64,000 nucleotides of DNA, taken from Psychrobacter coccoides. GTDB lineage: Bacteria; Pseudomonadota; Gammaproteobacteria; Pseudomonadales; Moraxellaceae. The stretch lies in assembly GCF_017498085.1 (NCBI RefSeq), contig NZ_JAGBKM010000015.1, positions 25,439 to 89,438 on the forward strand, written 5' to 3'. Of the stretch, positions 9,302 through 19,076 are shown piece after piece. The notes under the pieces were generated by a model, which did no database searches, was not told the origin of the DNA, and was given only the letters and a program-made list of their open reading frames with translations. The first letter of the stretch is position 1. The number at the start of each line of letters is the position of its first letter. The position numbers and the translations under genes were made by a program.

Positions 9302-10384
9302 TCAGAGCGGAGCAGCTGTGCGCACATGACTGATTGGAAACACGGCGCTAAAAGTCGAGCCCTTGCCTTCTGTAGATTCAATTTGTAAGTTTGCGTCATA
9401 TTGATACAAGACGTGCTTTACAATCGCCAGCCCTAGTCCTGTACCACCTGTGGCACGGCTGCGACCTTTATCGATACGATAAAAGCGCTCGGTCAAACGG
9501 GCGATATGTTGCGGCTCAATACCGATACCGTCATCCTCAACAGAAAACTGGCAGCCATCAGAGGTTCTTGCCCAGCTGATCGTTATGTTGCCGCCTTTTG
9601 GCGTGTATTTAATCGCATTGATGACCAAGTTCGACAAGGCGCTATTTAAGTACATCTCTGAGCCATATAAGCCGTCGTAGGTATCTATTTGCAAATGAAT
9701 ACTATGATTGTATTCCGTGTTGTAGGCTTGCGCATCATCGTAAATATGCGTAAGCAGTTTGGTCATATCTATATAGTGTAGCTCATGCGTCTCTTCTATC
9801 TCAATTCGAGACAGCAGCAATAAGTCGTTGACAATCCTATTCATACGCGCTGTCTGCTGGGTCATCAGCTCAAACCCACGTTGCCAGTGCGGCGGCATAT
9901 CGGGTTGACCTGAGAAGTTCTCAAGGTAGCCCATCATGACTGTCAATGGGGTGCGCAGCTCATGCGAGACATTTGCTACAAAGTCACGGCGCATTTGCTC
10001 TAAATGATGCAGGCGCGTCACATCATAGATAATCAATAGCTTTTCGTCACCAAACGGGGTGAGCTCGCATTTAAGATAACGCTTAGGATCTCGCCAAGAT
10101 GCCATGTGGACACCATCGTTGGGTTTCGTCATGCTCTGATAGTACTGACGAAATTCAGGCACAGTAATAAAATCAAAAATGCACTTGCCTTTATCGTTTG
10201 ATTGTAACAACAATAAGTCTTCAGCCGCCTGATTCCACCACTCCAAGCTATCATCGTCATTTAGCAATATCACCGCATCTTGCAGTGCCCGTAATGAGCT
10301 TCTGATCTTTTTAAGCTGACCCATTACGTCTTGCTGAGCGACTTGATCTTGCTGCATACCCTGCTGTTCATTTTCCATAGTCAT
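9302..10384 (-). CDS. phoR: Phosphate-regulon sensor histidine kinase PhoR, lacking the membrane segment
   Basis: This 360-residue protein has a PAS domain at about 28-125, the HisKA block FVANVSHELRTP with phosphorylated His141, and a HATPase domain with the N box (NLVINAIKYTP), G1 (DDGIGI) and G2 (GTGLGLAI). It matches PhoR closely and pairs with phoB upstream. From recalled family sequence, E. coli PhoR has about 85 extra N-terminal residues with its membrane segments. Here the protein begins directly before the PAS domain with a Gln/Met-rich polar stretch and no hydrophobic helix. An in-frame TAG sits immediately before the ATG, and AAGGA gives a usable ribosome-binding site. The gap to phoB is filled by two repeat elements, so the N-terminus may have been lost by insertion. 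A soluble kinase could not bind the PstSCAB-PhoU complex in the usual membrane-tethered way. Confidence 0.93.
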   Translation of the reverse strand: MTMENEQQGMQQDQVAQQDVMGQLKKIRSSLRALQDAVILLNDDDSLEWWNQAAEDLLLLQSNDKGKCIFDFITVPEFRQYYQSMTKPNDGVHMASWRDPKRYLKCELTPFGDEKLLIIYDVTRLHHLEQMRRDFVANVSHELRTPLTVMMGYLENFSGQPDMPPHWQRGFELMTQQTARMNRIVNDLLLLSRIEIEETHELHYIDMTKLLTHIYDDAQAYNTEYNHSIHLQIDTYDGLYGSEMYLNSALSNLVINAIKYTPKGGNITISWARTSDGCQFSVEDDGIGIEPQHIARLTERFYRIDKGRSRATGGTGLGLAIVKHVLYQYDANLQIESTEGKGSTFSAVFPISHVRTAAPL

Positions 10385-10421
10385 CTATCATCCTTACCAT
10401 TAGTCGCTATAGTCAGTACTG

Positions 10422-10591
10422 GGGCGTGTCCTCAATTCAATCAATCGTCATTTAAATGGGCTAAAAATGGTTAAATGTTGCCAAACAGCGGCAAATAGCG
10501 AGTTAATATCTCGATATTATCAGCGCTATTTTTCTTGTTTGTCTGCCATTTATCTCATTTTTATCACCATTTTTAAAATGAGGACACGCCC
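10422..10591. repeat. MITE-like palindromic element between phoB and phoR
   Basis: The ends are perfect 13-bp inverted repeats, GGGCGTGTCCTCA (10422-10434) and TGAGGACACGCCC (10579-10591). The 170-bp element has no reading frame. Much of its interior is also complementary, for example CAAATAGCG against CGCTATTTT and AAAAATGG against CCATTTTT, so it could fold into one long hairpin. This fits a miniature inverted-repeat element or a DNA/RNA hairpin repeat. No second copy was found in the window, and no clean target-site duplication is visible. Confidence 0.6.
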
Positions 10592-10735
10592 TAAATAAAA
10601 TCGATACATTATTAATAGTCACGTGCTCCTGGTATAAATTTTACTTGCTTGCTGTGCCTACGCCGACAGAGGCTGCGCAAAATTTATCTCAGGAGCACTG
10701 TATCGTTTTTATAATGAATCAACTATACGCTGCAA
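10592..10735 (+). repeat. Dispersed palindromic repeat, copy A
   Basis: One of four related copies. The core (about 10632-10689) holds TATAAATTTTAC, GCTGTGCCTACGCCGACAG and AGGCTGCGCAA. It is bracketed by perfect 9-bp arms, GTGCTCCTG (10623-10631) and CAGGAGCAC (10690-10698). Outer flanks (AAATAAAATCGATAC on the left, GTATCG and CAACTATACGC on the right) are also partly complementary and recur at other copies. It directly abuts the 10422-10591 element. Confidence 0.75.
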
Positions 10736-10761
10736 GCCATATACCATTCTGCCAAGCTGCT

Positions 10762-11466
10762 TTATACGTTTTCAACCAGACTAGAGAAACGATAGCCGGT
10801 ACCACGCACGGTTTGAATTAAAGTATCGCAGCCATGAGGCTTTAAAAGCTTACGTAAGCGTCTGATATGGACATCTATGGTCCGATCTTCGATGTAGACA
10901 TTGCCACCCCATACCTGATCAAGCAGCTGTGTGCGGGTATAAGCACGCTCCGGATGACTCATAAAAAACGCCAAGAGACGATATTCTGTTGGGCCAACTT
11001 CAATGCTTTTGCCACTTACAGTGACCCGCTGGCTTTTGGGATCGAGGCTCAACTTCCCCACGTCGATGGACTTATCAGCACTCAGTGCACTACTGCGACG
11101 CAAGACGGCTTTGATTCTCGAAATCAGCTCACGTGTTGAAAAAGGCTTGGTCATATAGTCATCAGCGCCAGCATCAAGGCCATGAACCTTGCTGTCCTCT
11201 TCACTTTTGGCCGTCAGCATGATGACAGGTATCTCAGCGAGCAACTCATCGTTTTTGAGCATGCGACAAAAATCAATGCCGCTTTTGTCTCCAGGGAGCA
11301 TCCAGTCTAGTAAGATAAGCGCAGGACGGTGATCAACCACTTGCTGATGCGCTTCTGAGACATCAGTCGCCTGCAAGCTATCAAACCCCGCCATCTCTAA
11401 GGTCATGACCACCATCTCACGAATCGCAGGCTCATCTTCAACGATTAAAATCTGCTCATTATACAT
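10762..11466 (-). CDS. phoB: Phosphate-regulon response regulator PhoB
   Basis: This 234-residue OmpR-class regulator has a receiver domain with Asp10/Asp11 acidic residues, phosphorylated Asp54 (LLDWMLPG) and Lys107 (TKPF). A C-terminal winged-helix domain ends in RTIDVHIRRLRKLL and TVRGTGYRF. It activates phosphate-starvation genes when phosphorylated by PhoR. Two Pho boxes lie 90 and 168 bp upstream of the start in the direction of transcription, so positive autoregulation is expected. phoR lies downstream on the same strand but 377 bp away, with the space filled by repeats, unlike the usual close phoB-phoR coupling. Confidence 0.96.
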   Translation of the reverse strand: MYNEQILIVEDEPAIREMVVMTLEMAGFDSLQATDVSEAHQQVVDHRPALILLDWMLPGDKSGIDFCRMLKNDELLAEIPVIMLTAKSEEDSKVHGLDAGADDYMTKPFSTRELISRIKAVLRRSSALSADKSIDVGKLSLDPKSQRVTVSGKSIEVGPTEYRLLAFFMSHPERAYTRTQLLDQVWGGNVYIEDRTIDVHIRRLRKLLKPHGCDTLIQTVRGTGYRFSSLVENV

Positions 11467-11555
11467 ACAACAACCTTGTTATTACGCACTCTTAAAAGGG
11501 TTAAAGGCAAAAAACACCACAGCAATTGCCAATCTGAGTCTATTAAACGTCTTAA

Positions 11556-11575
11556 TTATGACAGTTTGATGACAA
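11556..11575 (-). promoter_or_regulatory. Pho box 1 of phoB (proximal)
   Basis: On the minus strand this reads TTGTCAT-CAAA-CTGTCAT-AA: two 7-bp CTGTCAT repeats, one with a single mismatch, separated by 4 bp. This is the established PhoB-binding arrangement. A TAATAG candidate -10 lies 10 bases further on (11540-11545), the spacing expected of PhoB-activated promoters. It ends 90 bp before phoB. Confidence 0.85.
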
Positions 11576-11633
11576 TTAGAATCTAATCCATTTTTAGTGA
11601 TTTATGCCAATCTGAGTCTATTAAACGTCTTAA

Positions 11634-11653
11634 TTATGACAGTTTGATGACAA
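11634..11653 (-). promoter_or_regulatory. Pho box 2 of phoB (distal, duplicated)
   Basis: Identical to the proximal box and 78 bp away, with its own TAATAG candidate -10 at 11618-11623. It lies about 40 bp from the 3' end of dtd, which is transcribed towards phoB. Confidence 0.83.
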
Positions 11654-11694
11654 TTAGAATCTAAACCATTTTTAGTGATTTAAGTCCTAACGAT

Positions 11695-12150
11695 TCACGA
11701 CACCTCTAGTAAGAAGTTTAGCGGTCCATCATTGACACTCTCAACTTGCATATTGGCACCGAATTGACCGTTAGCAACTTTGGCATACTGTGTGTCGGCA
11801 TAAGCGACCAGCTGCTCAAACAGCACTTGTGCCGCATCAGGTGTCATTGCTGGACCAAAGTCAGGGCGACGGCCTTTGTCTGTCTTTGCCATCAAGGTAA
11901 ACTGCGGCACCAGCAATAACCCGCCAGCAACTTGCTGCACATTTAAATCCAGCTTGCCATACTTCGCTGGGTCGCTCTCATTCTCAAAAATACGATAAGT
12001 CAGAATTTTATCGATCATCCGCTGTGCATTCTCTAAGCTATCGTCATGCCCCAAACCAATATATGCCAATATACCCTGATCAATTGAGCCGACACAGCTT
12101 TCATCAACGGTGACGCTGGCACGATTGACCCGCTGGATAAGTGCTCTCAT
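11695..12150 (-). CDS. dtd: D-aminoacyl-tRNA deacylase
   Basis: This 151-residue protein removes D-amino acids (and glycine mischarged on tRNA-Ala in the family) from tRNA. It matches Dtd throughout: MRALIQRV start, KILTYRIF, GRRPDFGPAM and a C-terminal NDGP motif. Both signature motifs deviate. The usual SQFTL is PQFTL, and the usual NxGPVT is NDGPLN. The cis Gly-Pro pair needed for chiral selection is kept. The ribosome-binding site AAAGGAGGT is near perfect. It may read through towards phoB. Confidence 0.94.
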   Translation of the reverse strand: MRALIQRVNRASVTVDESCVGSIDQGILAYIGLGHDDSLENAQRMIDKILTYRIFENESDPAKYGKLDLNVQQVAGGLLLVPQFTLMAKTDKGRRPDFGPAMTPDAAQVLFEQLVAYADTQYAKVANGQFGANMQVESVNDGPLNFLLEVS

Positions 12151-12268
12151 TGATTACCTCCTTTAACGATTATGGTCATACCCTCAGATGCTGACCATGA
12201 TAAAATATAAAGATGAATGATTCCCTGATGCTACTTTCTAATTTTAATAACGATATTGGTCACCTATC

Positions 12269-13108
12269 ATGAATTTATTTACCACCATTCAACAGTTTGT
12301 GCCACAACAAAAAATCAGCAAAGCTGCTGGCCGTTTGGCCGCCAGTCGTCACCCTATGGTGAAACGTGCTTTTATCCGTAGCTTTGCCAAGGCCTATGAT
12401 ATCAGCTTAGATGATTATGAGCGTCAAAGCCTGAATGCTTATGAGAGCTTTAATGACTTTTTTACTCGTGAGCTCAAAGATGACGCCCGTACTATCGATA
12501 CCCGCACAGATGGCATCGTCAGCCCTGCTGATGGAATGATCTCTCAGTTGGGACAAATAAAAAAGCATAAGCTACTTCAAGCCAAAGGCAAGCATTACGA
12601 TATCGGTCAGCTGCTTGCTGATAATAAAGATGGCGACTACTTCGCTGATGGCAGCTTTGCTACAGTCTATCTCGCCCCTAGCAACTATCACCGTGTACAC
12701 ATGCCATTTGCAGGCACTTTGACTACCACCCGTTATGTACCTGGCACTCTGTTTTCGGTGAATAATACTACGGCGGCTAATGTGCCTGATTTGTTTGCCC
12801 GCAACGAGCGTTTGGTTTGTCTGTTTGATACCGAGTATGGCAAAGCTGCTGTTGTCTTGGTTGGGGCGATGATTGTCGCTGGTATCGAAACCGTAGCCAC
12901 AGGCAAGATCACCCGTACTGATGATATTCAAGAAGCGAATCACAACATGAAGCTTGAAAAAGGCGATGAGCTTGGTCGCTTTTATCTCGGCTCCACGGCG
13001 ATTGTGGTATTGCCAAAAGATGCAGGTATGGCTTGGCAAGATACGATGGCACATGGCACTACTGTACAAATGGGACAACTGCTGGGTATGGTAAACCGCA
13101 CCAAATAA
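12269..13108 (+). CDS. psd: Phosphatidylserine decarboxylase proenzyme
   Basis: This 279-residue protein is the pyruvoyl-dependent enzyme that makes phosphatidylethanolamine from phosphatidylserine at the inner membrane. The self-cleavage motif LGST is at residues 240-243, so Ser242 would become the pyruvoyl group. The SPADG segment (Asp88) and YHRVHMP (His141, His144) match the residues needed for self-processing in the family. Length is normal for proteobacterial Psd. The gene stands alone, with a hairpin terminator about 80 bp downstream. The ribosome-binding site is weak. Confidence 0.97.
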   Translation: MNLFTTIQQFVPQQKISKAAGRLAASRHPMVKRAFIRSFAKAYDISLDDYERQSLNAYESFNDFFTRELKDDARTIDTRTDGIVSPADGMISQLGQIKKHKLLQAKGKHYDIGQLLADNKDGDYFADGSFATVYLAPSNYHRVHMPFAGTLTTTRYVPGTLFSVNNTTAANVPDLFARNERLVCLFDTEYGKAAVVLVGAMIVAGIETVATGKITRTDDIQEANHNMKLEKGDELGRFYLGSTAIVVLPKDAGMAWQDTMAHGTTVQMGQLLGMVNRTK

Positions 13109-13187
13109 ACCCTAAATGTCAATAAAGGCCAGTGCTGTGCTGCATATTACACTGACCTCCTACCCTTAAACTGCTCCAATCAATCAA

Positions 13188-13225
13188 GAACTGAGCGCTG
13201 TATGGTACAGAGCTCAGTCTTTTTT
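13188..13225 (+). terminator. Rho-independent terminator of psd
   Basis: Stem ACTGAGC / GCTCAGT with a 15-base loop, followed by a run of six T residues. It sits between psd and the convergent isochorismatase-like gene. Confidence 0.75.
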
Positions 13226-13252
13226 ATGACCAGACCATGACAACTGATGTGA

Positions 13253-13831
13253 CTATTTTATCAGGTTGCTAATGGTTTTAAATGCAGGGTCTTTACTGCT
13301 ACGACACAGCTCAAACAAGATGGATTCAACCGTCGTTATGACCGCGCCGGCACGGCGGATACGGCGAATGGCTTGCTTTTTATCATAAGGGAACCTTGAG
13401 CCCACCGCATCAGCCACAATCACAGGCTGCATACCATTATCGAGCAAGTCCAACGCTGTTTGCATGACACAGACATGCGCCTCTACGCCAAACAGTAATA
13501 TGGTGCTGCGGTTTTGTTGCGCCAGATAATTCCATGAATCATCATTATCACAGGCACTAAACGTGACTTTTTCAAAGCTTTTGGCATTATCGCCTTCTAA
13601 GACTTCAAGAATCTCGGGCAAAGTATCGCCTAGACCTTTTTTATATTGCTCATTGAGCATGACAGGAATATCGAGCGCTTGCAGCCCTTTAATCAAAGTA
13701 ATGATCTTTTTGACGATGTTTTCATTGTCAAAGATATGCGGCGCCAAACGCTCTTGCACGTCTATCAGCATGGCTTGTGTGTTTTCACGGGCGATACGAT
13801 AGGTGCGGTCGGTAATTATAGTAGATGACAT
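13253..13831 (-). CDS. Isochorismatase-family cysteine hydrolase
   Basis: This 192-residue protein has the family catalytic triad: Asp24 (LIDVQERL), Lys88 (FEKVTFSA) and Cys121 in FGVEAHVCVMQTA. Members hydrolyse isochorismate, nicotinamide or other small amides and esters; the pattern here is closest to YcaC-like stand-alone hydrolases and does not identify a substrate. It is not obviously a nicotinamidase. AAGGAG lies about 11 bases before the start. It lies downstream of fadBA on the same strand but after a strong terminator, so it is probably transcribed separately. Confidence 0.9.
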   Translation of the reverse strand: MSSTIITDRTYRIARENTQAMLIDVQERLAPHIFDNENIVKKIITLIKGLQALDIPVMLNEQYKKGLGDTLPEILEVLEGDNAKSFEKVTFSACDNDDSWNYLAQQNRSTILLFGVEAHVCVMQTALDLLDNGMQPVIVADAVGSRFPYDKKQAIRRIRRAGAVITTVESILFELCRSSKDPAFKTISNLIK

Positions 13832-14008
13832 AGTACATACACTCCTTGTACGCTTGCAGCAACTGGCTGCAGACCAAATAACAGGGTTATTTATAGTTAT
13901 AAGATACGCTCTTATTTAGTCATATTTTGTTCAGTCCGTCAATGAACATCCTCTGCAGTAACAACTTATGCACACTGTGCCATCAATAACACACTGGGCT
14001 GTGGCCAA

Positions 14009-14044
14009 TAAAAAAGCTCTCAGCCAATAACTGAGAGCTTTTAC
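14009..14044 (-). terminator. Rho-independent terminator of fadBA
   Basis: Inverted repeat AAAAGCTCTCAG / CTGAGAGCTTTT with a 7-base loop, 60 bp past the fadA stop. An A tract on the plus strand gives a T tract for minus-strand transcripts. Confidence 0.9.
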
Positions 14045-14102
14045 TAATACAACTATCTATCTTTTATTAAATCACTGTAAATTGCGTTGTGACCCTAAAA
14101 GC

Positions 14103-15341
<1,239 letters not shown>

Positions 15342-15391
15342 TCATCTAAAACGCCTACGGATACGGCACTTATCCTATTTTGGTATATTCA

Positions 15392-17551
15392 TTAAGCGGT
15401 TGGGTAAAACGTCTCGCCTGCTGCTGCCATGTCACGAATCTTTTGCGGGGCTTCATAAGCTTTACCAAGGTGCGCATATTTCTCGCACAGTGCTAGATAA
15501 TTATCTAGACCCATCTGGTCGATATAGCGGCAAGGACCACCACGGAATGGTGGGAAGCCAACGCCCATAATCATCGCCATATCTGCCTCGCTTGGCGTGT
15601 CAACGATGTTGTCTTCTAGGCAGCGTACCGTTTCGTTACAAAACGCCAGCATGGTGCGATCGATAATGGTCTGATCATCAAACGCTTGCTTGTCGCTATC
15701 AGTGGTTTCTTGTAGCAAGGCATAAGTGGCATCATCAGCGACTTTCTTTGGCTTACCACGCTTATCCGTTTCGTACTTATAGAAACCAACGCCGTTTTTC
15801 TGACCCAAACGCTCGTTCTCGTATAGATGTTTGATAGCACCTTTGTAGTCAGGCTTCATGCGATCTGGGAAGCCTTCGGCCATGACTTCTGCGCCATGTA
15901 CACCTGTATCTAGACCGACAACGTCGATGAGATACGCAGGGCCCATTGGCCAGCCAAATTTTTCCATGACTTTATCGACATGGACGAAGTCAGCGCCTTC
16001 TTTAAGCAGCAAATCAAAGGCACCAAAGTACGGGAACAGCACACGGTTGACTAAGAAGCCTGGGCAGTCATTGACGACGACAGGGACTTTGCCCATTTTC
16101 GAGGCCAGCGCCACGGTCGTCGCAATGGCTTCTTCAGAAGACTTCTCGCCACGGATAACCTCTACCAGTGGCATACGGTGAACTGGGTTAAAGAAGTGCA
16201 TACCGACGAAGTTTTCTGGACGCTCAAGTACTGTCGCCAGATGGGTGATAGAAATCGTTGACGTGTTCGAAGCCAAAATCGCATCTTCTTTTACCAAGCC
16301 TTCGACTTCTTTGAGTACGGCATGCTTCACTTTGGGGTTCTCTACCACCGCTTCGATGACGATGTCAGTCTCCGCAAAGTCGCCATAATTCAGCGTTGGA
16401 CGAATACGGCTTAGAGTTTCACCCATTTTCGCTGGCGTCATCTTTTTGCGATCGACCATTTTGCTTAGTATCTTACTGGCCTCACCCATACCCAAATCTA
16501 ATTGCTCAGACTTGATGTCCTTCATGATGATTGGCAAGCCTTTGCTTGCAGCCTGATACGCAATACCGCCGCCCATGATACCTGCACCCAGTACGGCAGC
16601 TTCATTGATATCGTGTGCTTGCTTGCTGTGTTTTTTCGCTAGTTTTTTGACCAGCTGATCGTTTAAGAATAGGCCAACCAAGCTCTCGGCTTGTGGCGTT
16701 TTCGCCGCTTTGGCAAAGTAAGTCGCTTCCACTTCAATCGCTTTGTCACGTGGCAGATTGACATGCTTTTCGATCGCTTCGATAGCGAGTGCTGGCGCAG
16801 GGTACTGTTTTGGATTGGCTTTAGAGAAAATCATGCCTTTGGCGCTATTAAACGCCATCGCTTGCTCAAGCTGATTGAGTTTAACAGGATTGAGCTTTTC
16901 TTCACGCTTGGCCTGCCAATCAATCTCACCTGAGATGCATTTTTTGACCAAGTCTACTGCCGCATCTTGCAAATCATCAGCAGCGACAGAGGCGTCGACC
17001 AGGCCTAACTCTAGCGCTTCTAATGCTTTTTTGGGCTTGCCAGTAGCGATAAGCTCAAGCGCATTGTCGATGCCGATTACACGGGTACTACGCACCGTAC
17101 CACCAAAGCCTGGGAAAATACCCAATTGCGTCTCTGGTAAGCCGATAATGGCTTTGTCACTCATAACACGGTATTCACATACTAATGCCATTTCACAACC
17201 GCCGCCAAGCGCTGCACCATTGATAGCCGCTACTTTCGGGAATGGCAAGTCTTCGAAGCGATTAAAGGTATCATTAATACCGACCACCCAGTCTTTAATC
17301 TCGCTTTCTGGGTTTTTAAACGAGCCGACAAACTCAGTAATATCAGCACCAGCGATAAACACGCCTTTACTTGAGGTCACGATCAGACCTTTTACCTCAT
17401 CAGACTGCTCCAGTGCATTGACTGCCTCGGTAAACTGCTTATTGGTCTCAGCATCGAACTTGTTGACGCTCTCGTTTTCGGCGTTGTACTGCATGTTGGC
17501 GATGCCATCTTCTAGCATTGTCACCGTGATGCGATTTCCTTGATATACCAT
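15392..17551 (-). CDS. fadB: Fatty acid oxidation complex alpha subunit (hydratase / 3-hydroxyacyl-CoA dehydrogenase)
   Basis: This 719-residue protein has an N-terminal enoyl-CoA hydratase/isomerase domain ([26 protein letters not shown]), a linker, and an NAD-binding 3-hydroxyacyl-CoA dehydrogenase domain beginning [10 protein letters not shown] near residue 320, with the catalytic HFFNPVH segment. A C-terminal dehydrogenase repeat follows. Length and order match FadB. It works with FadA, and ETF-QO elsewhere in the window takes electrons from the acyl-CoA dehydrogenase step. AAGGAG lies upstream of the start. No FadR or PsrA operator was confidently seen. Confidence 0.97.
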   Translation of the reverse strand: MVYQGNRITVTMLEDGIANMQYNAENESVNKFDAETNKQFTEAVNALEQSDEVKGLIVTSSKGVFIAGADITEFVGSFKNPESEIKDWVVGINDTFNRFEDLPFPKVAAINGAALGGGCEMALVCEYRVMSDKAIIGLPETQLGIFPGFGGTVRSTRVIGIDNALELIATGKPKKALEALELGLVDASVAADDLQDAAVDLVKKCISGEIDWQAKREEKLNPVKLNQLEQAMAFNSAKGMIFSKANPKQYPAPALAIEAIEKHVNLPRDKAIEVEATYFAKAAKTPQAESLVGLFLNDQLVKKLAKKHSKQAHDINEAAVLGAGIMGGGIAYQAASKGLPIIMKDIKSEQLDLGMGEASKILSKMVDRKKMTPAKMGETLSRIRPTLNYGDFAETDIVIEAVVENPKVKHAVLKEVEGLVKEDAILASNTSTISITHLATVLERPENFVGMHFFNPVHRMPLVEVIRGEKSSEEAIATTVALASKMGKVPVVVNDCPGFLVNRVLFPYFGAFDLLLKEGADFVHVDKVMEKFGWPMGPAYLIDVVGLDTGVHGAEVMAEGFPDRMKPDYKGAIKHLYENERLGQKNGVGFYKYETDKRGKPKKVADDATYALLQETTDSDKQAFDDQTIIDRTMLAFCNETVRCLEDNIVDTPSEADMAMIMGVGFPPFRGGPCRYIDQMGLDNYLALCEKYAHLGKAYEAPQKIRDMAAAGETFYPTA

Positions 17552-17999
17552 TTGAAACTCCTTGCTATGTTATAAAAGCGATGTGTTAATTATGATGACA
17601 GCCAGCTTTAACATGAAAAAATAGCTGACTGTTAGTATGTGTTGTTATTATCCTGATGGCTTTTAATCAGATTCAAACTTAACGGCCCAAACAAACTTGC
17701 ACATCATTAGACCGTTTTTGACGTCAATTAGTGTAGGGGATTATGCCCCTGACTGTCACAGTATAATGCCAGACTCATAAGTCACTATAAATCATTGGCA
17801 AATACATCTGAGGCAGACTGTGGTTTTTATTAGCCAGACTCATAACCTACTCCCTCATCAAACCATATGCAACCGACAAGTTAAATCATTAATACGTAAC
17901 TGATATCGGCTATCAGTCAAGTAGTCATGTCAGCGCTATCAGCTATCGTGATACACTAGCACCATTTCTACCTTTATTCATCTTGTGGTTGGTTGAGTT
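17552..17999. other. Divergent spacer between fadB and ispA
   Basis: This 448-bp spacer should hold both promoters. The 13-mer GCCAGACTCATAA occurs twice in direct orientation (17768-17780 and 17833-17845), 65 bp apart. It could be a regulator site or chance. No gene, RNA or terminator was recognised. Confidence 0.4.
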
Positions 18000-19046
18000 A
18001 TGTCCGTTTCTTCTGTCCCTCGCTTTGTCCCTTTCACTGACTTCAAGTCGTTTCATAGTGCTCTACGTGTGCAGTTGGCACAAGATATCGAGCTGTTGTT
18101 TGACTATGCCAAACTACCCAGCCCATTAGCAGATGCCTGCCGTTATGTCATGACAGGTCAGGGCAAGTTGGTACGTCCATTATTGGTCGCCAGTAGCTTT
18201 GCGACGGTCGATACCAGCATCTGTACTTCTCACTATAGCAGTGTCCTAGCCGACGATAGAAGCAGCGATCATACAGCAGCACCGCCTAACCTAGAGACGC
18301 AACTAGAGAGTGACTCACGCTATGATATGTGCCGCCGTGCAGCGCTAGCGGTGGAGTTACTACATACCTACTCTCTGGTACATGATGACTTGCCCTGTAT
18401 GGACGATGACGACCTACGCCGTGGTCAACCCACCGCTCATATCGTTTTTGAGGAGTCAACGGCCATGCTGGCAGGTGATGTGCTGCAGACACTGGCCTTT
18501 GAAGTCCTGACAGCGGAGCTGCCAAGCTTTGCGCCTTTTGATAGCCATATCGCCAGTCAGCTGTTGGCGATATTTGCCCCTCGTGCTCGGCGGATGGTGT
18601 CAGGTCAGATGCTTGATCTCAATGCTGAGGCCACTGCAGATATTACCCAAGCAGACCTAGAGGCCATTCACCGTGACAAAACAGGGGCACTCATCGAGGC
18701 GGCGATGCTCATGGGCGGGGTGTGTGCTGGCGCCACTGCCCAAGAGCGTATAGCGCTACAAGACTGTGCGCAGCACATTGGTCTCGCCTTTCAAGTGCAA
18801 GATGACATCTTGGATGTCACTACCACGACTGATGATTTGGGCAAACCTGCCGGCAGCGATGAAAAGCTAGACAAGTCTACTTATGCCAAGCTCATGGGCG
18901 TCGAGGCGGCGAAAGACTACGCCCAATCACTATTTGATGACGGCCGCACGGCCATCAACCGTGAGCTTGGTAGCCATGAAGTTGCCCGTAATAATGACTT
19001 GGCACTATTGGCGGTCATTGAATGGCTATGGAACAGAAAAAAATAA
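18000..19046 (+). CDS. ispA: Polyprenyl (farnesyl-type) diphosphate synthase
   Basis: This 348-residue prenyl transferase has the first aspartate-rich motif at 129-138 (HDDLPCMDDDDLRRG) and the second in FQVQDDILD, with a GKLVRP segment at 55-60. It condenses IPP with allylic diphosphates to supply farnesyl diphosphate for quinones and undecaprenyl carriers. The two residues between the DD and DDDD groups are typical of bacterial FPP synthases. About 38 polar, low-complexity residues (roughly 70-108) are inserted between the first helices and the FARM motif, making the protein longer than the usual 290-300 residues. Confidence 0.9.
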   Translation: MSVSSVPRFVPFTDFKSFHSALRVQLAQDIELLFDYAKLPSPLADACRYVMTGQGKLVRPLLVASSFATVDTSICTSHYSSVLADDRSSDHTAAPPNLETQLESDSRYDMCRRAALAVELLHTYSLVHDDLPCMDDDDLRRGQPTAHIVFEESTAMLAGDVLQTLAFEVLTAELPSFAPFDSHIASQLLAIFAPRARRMVSGQMLDLNAEATADITQADLEAIHRDKTGALIEAAMLMGGVCAGATAQERIALQDCAQHIGLAFQVQDDILDVTTTTDDLGKPAGSDEKLDKSTYAKLMGVEAAKDYAQSLFDDGRTAINRELGSHEVARNNDLALLAVIEWLWNRKK

Positions 19047-19076
19047 TCACGCTCACATCTTCAGCAGTTTCTAATC

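Larger units (their letters stand above)
11528..11683. repeat. 78-bp tandem duplication carrying the phoB promoter
   Basis: Two head-to-tail units, 11528-11605 and 11606-11683, differ at one clear position (ctaaTcc against ctaaAcc), apart from the terminal base. Each unit contains one Pho box and one candidate -10 sequence. Near-identity suggests a recent duplication. Confidence 0.97.
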
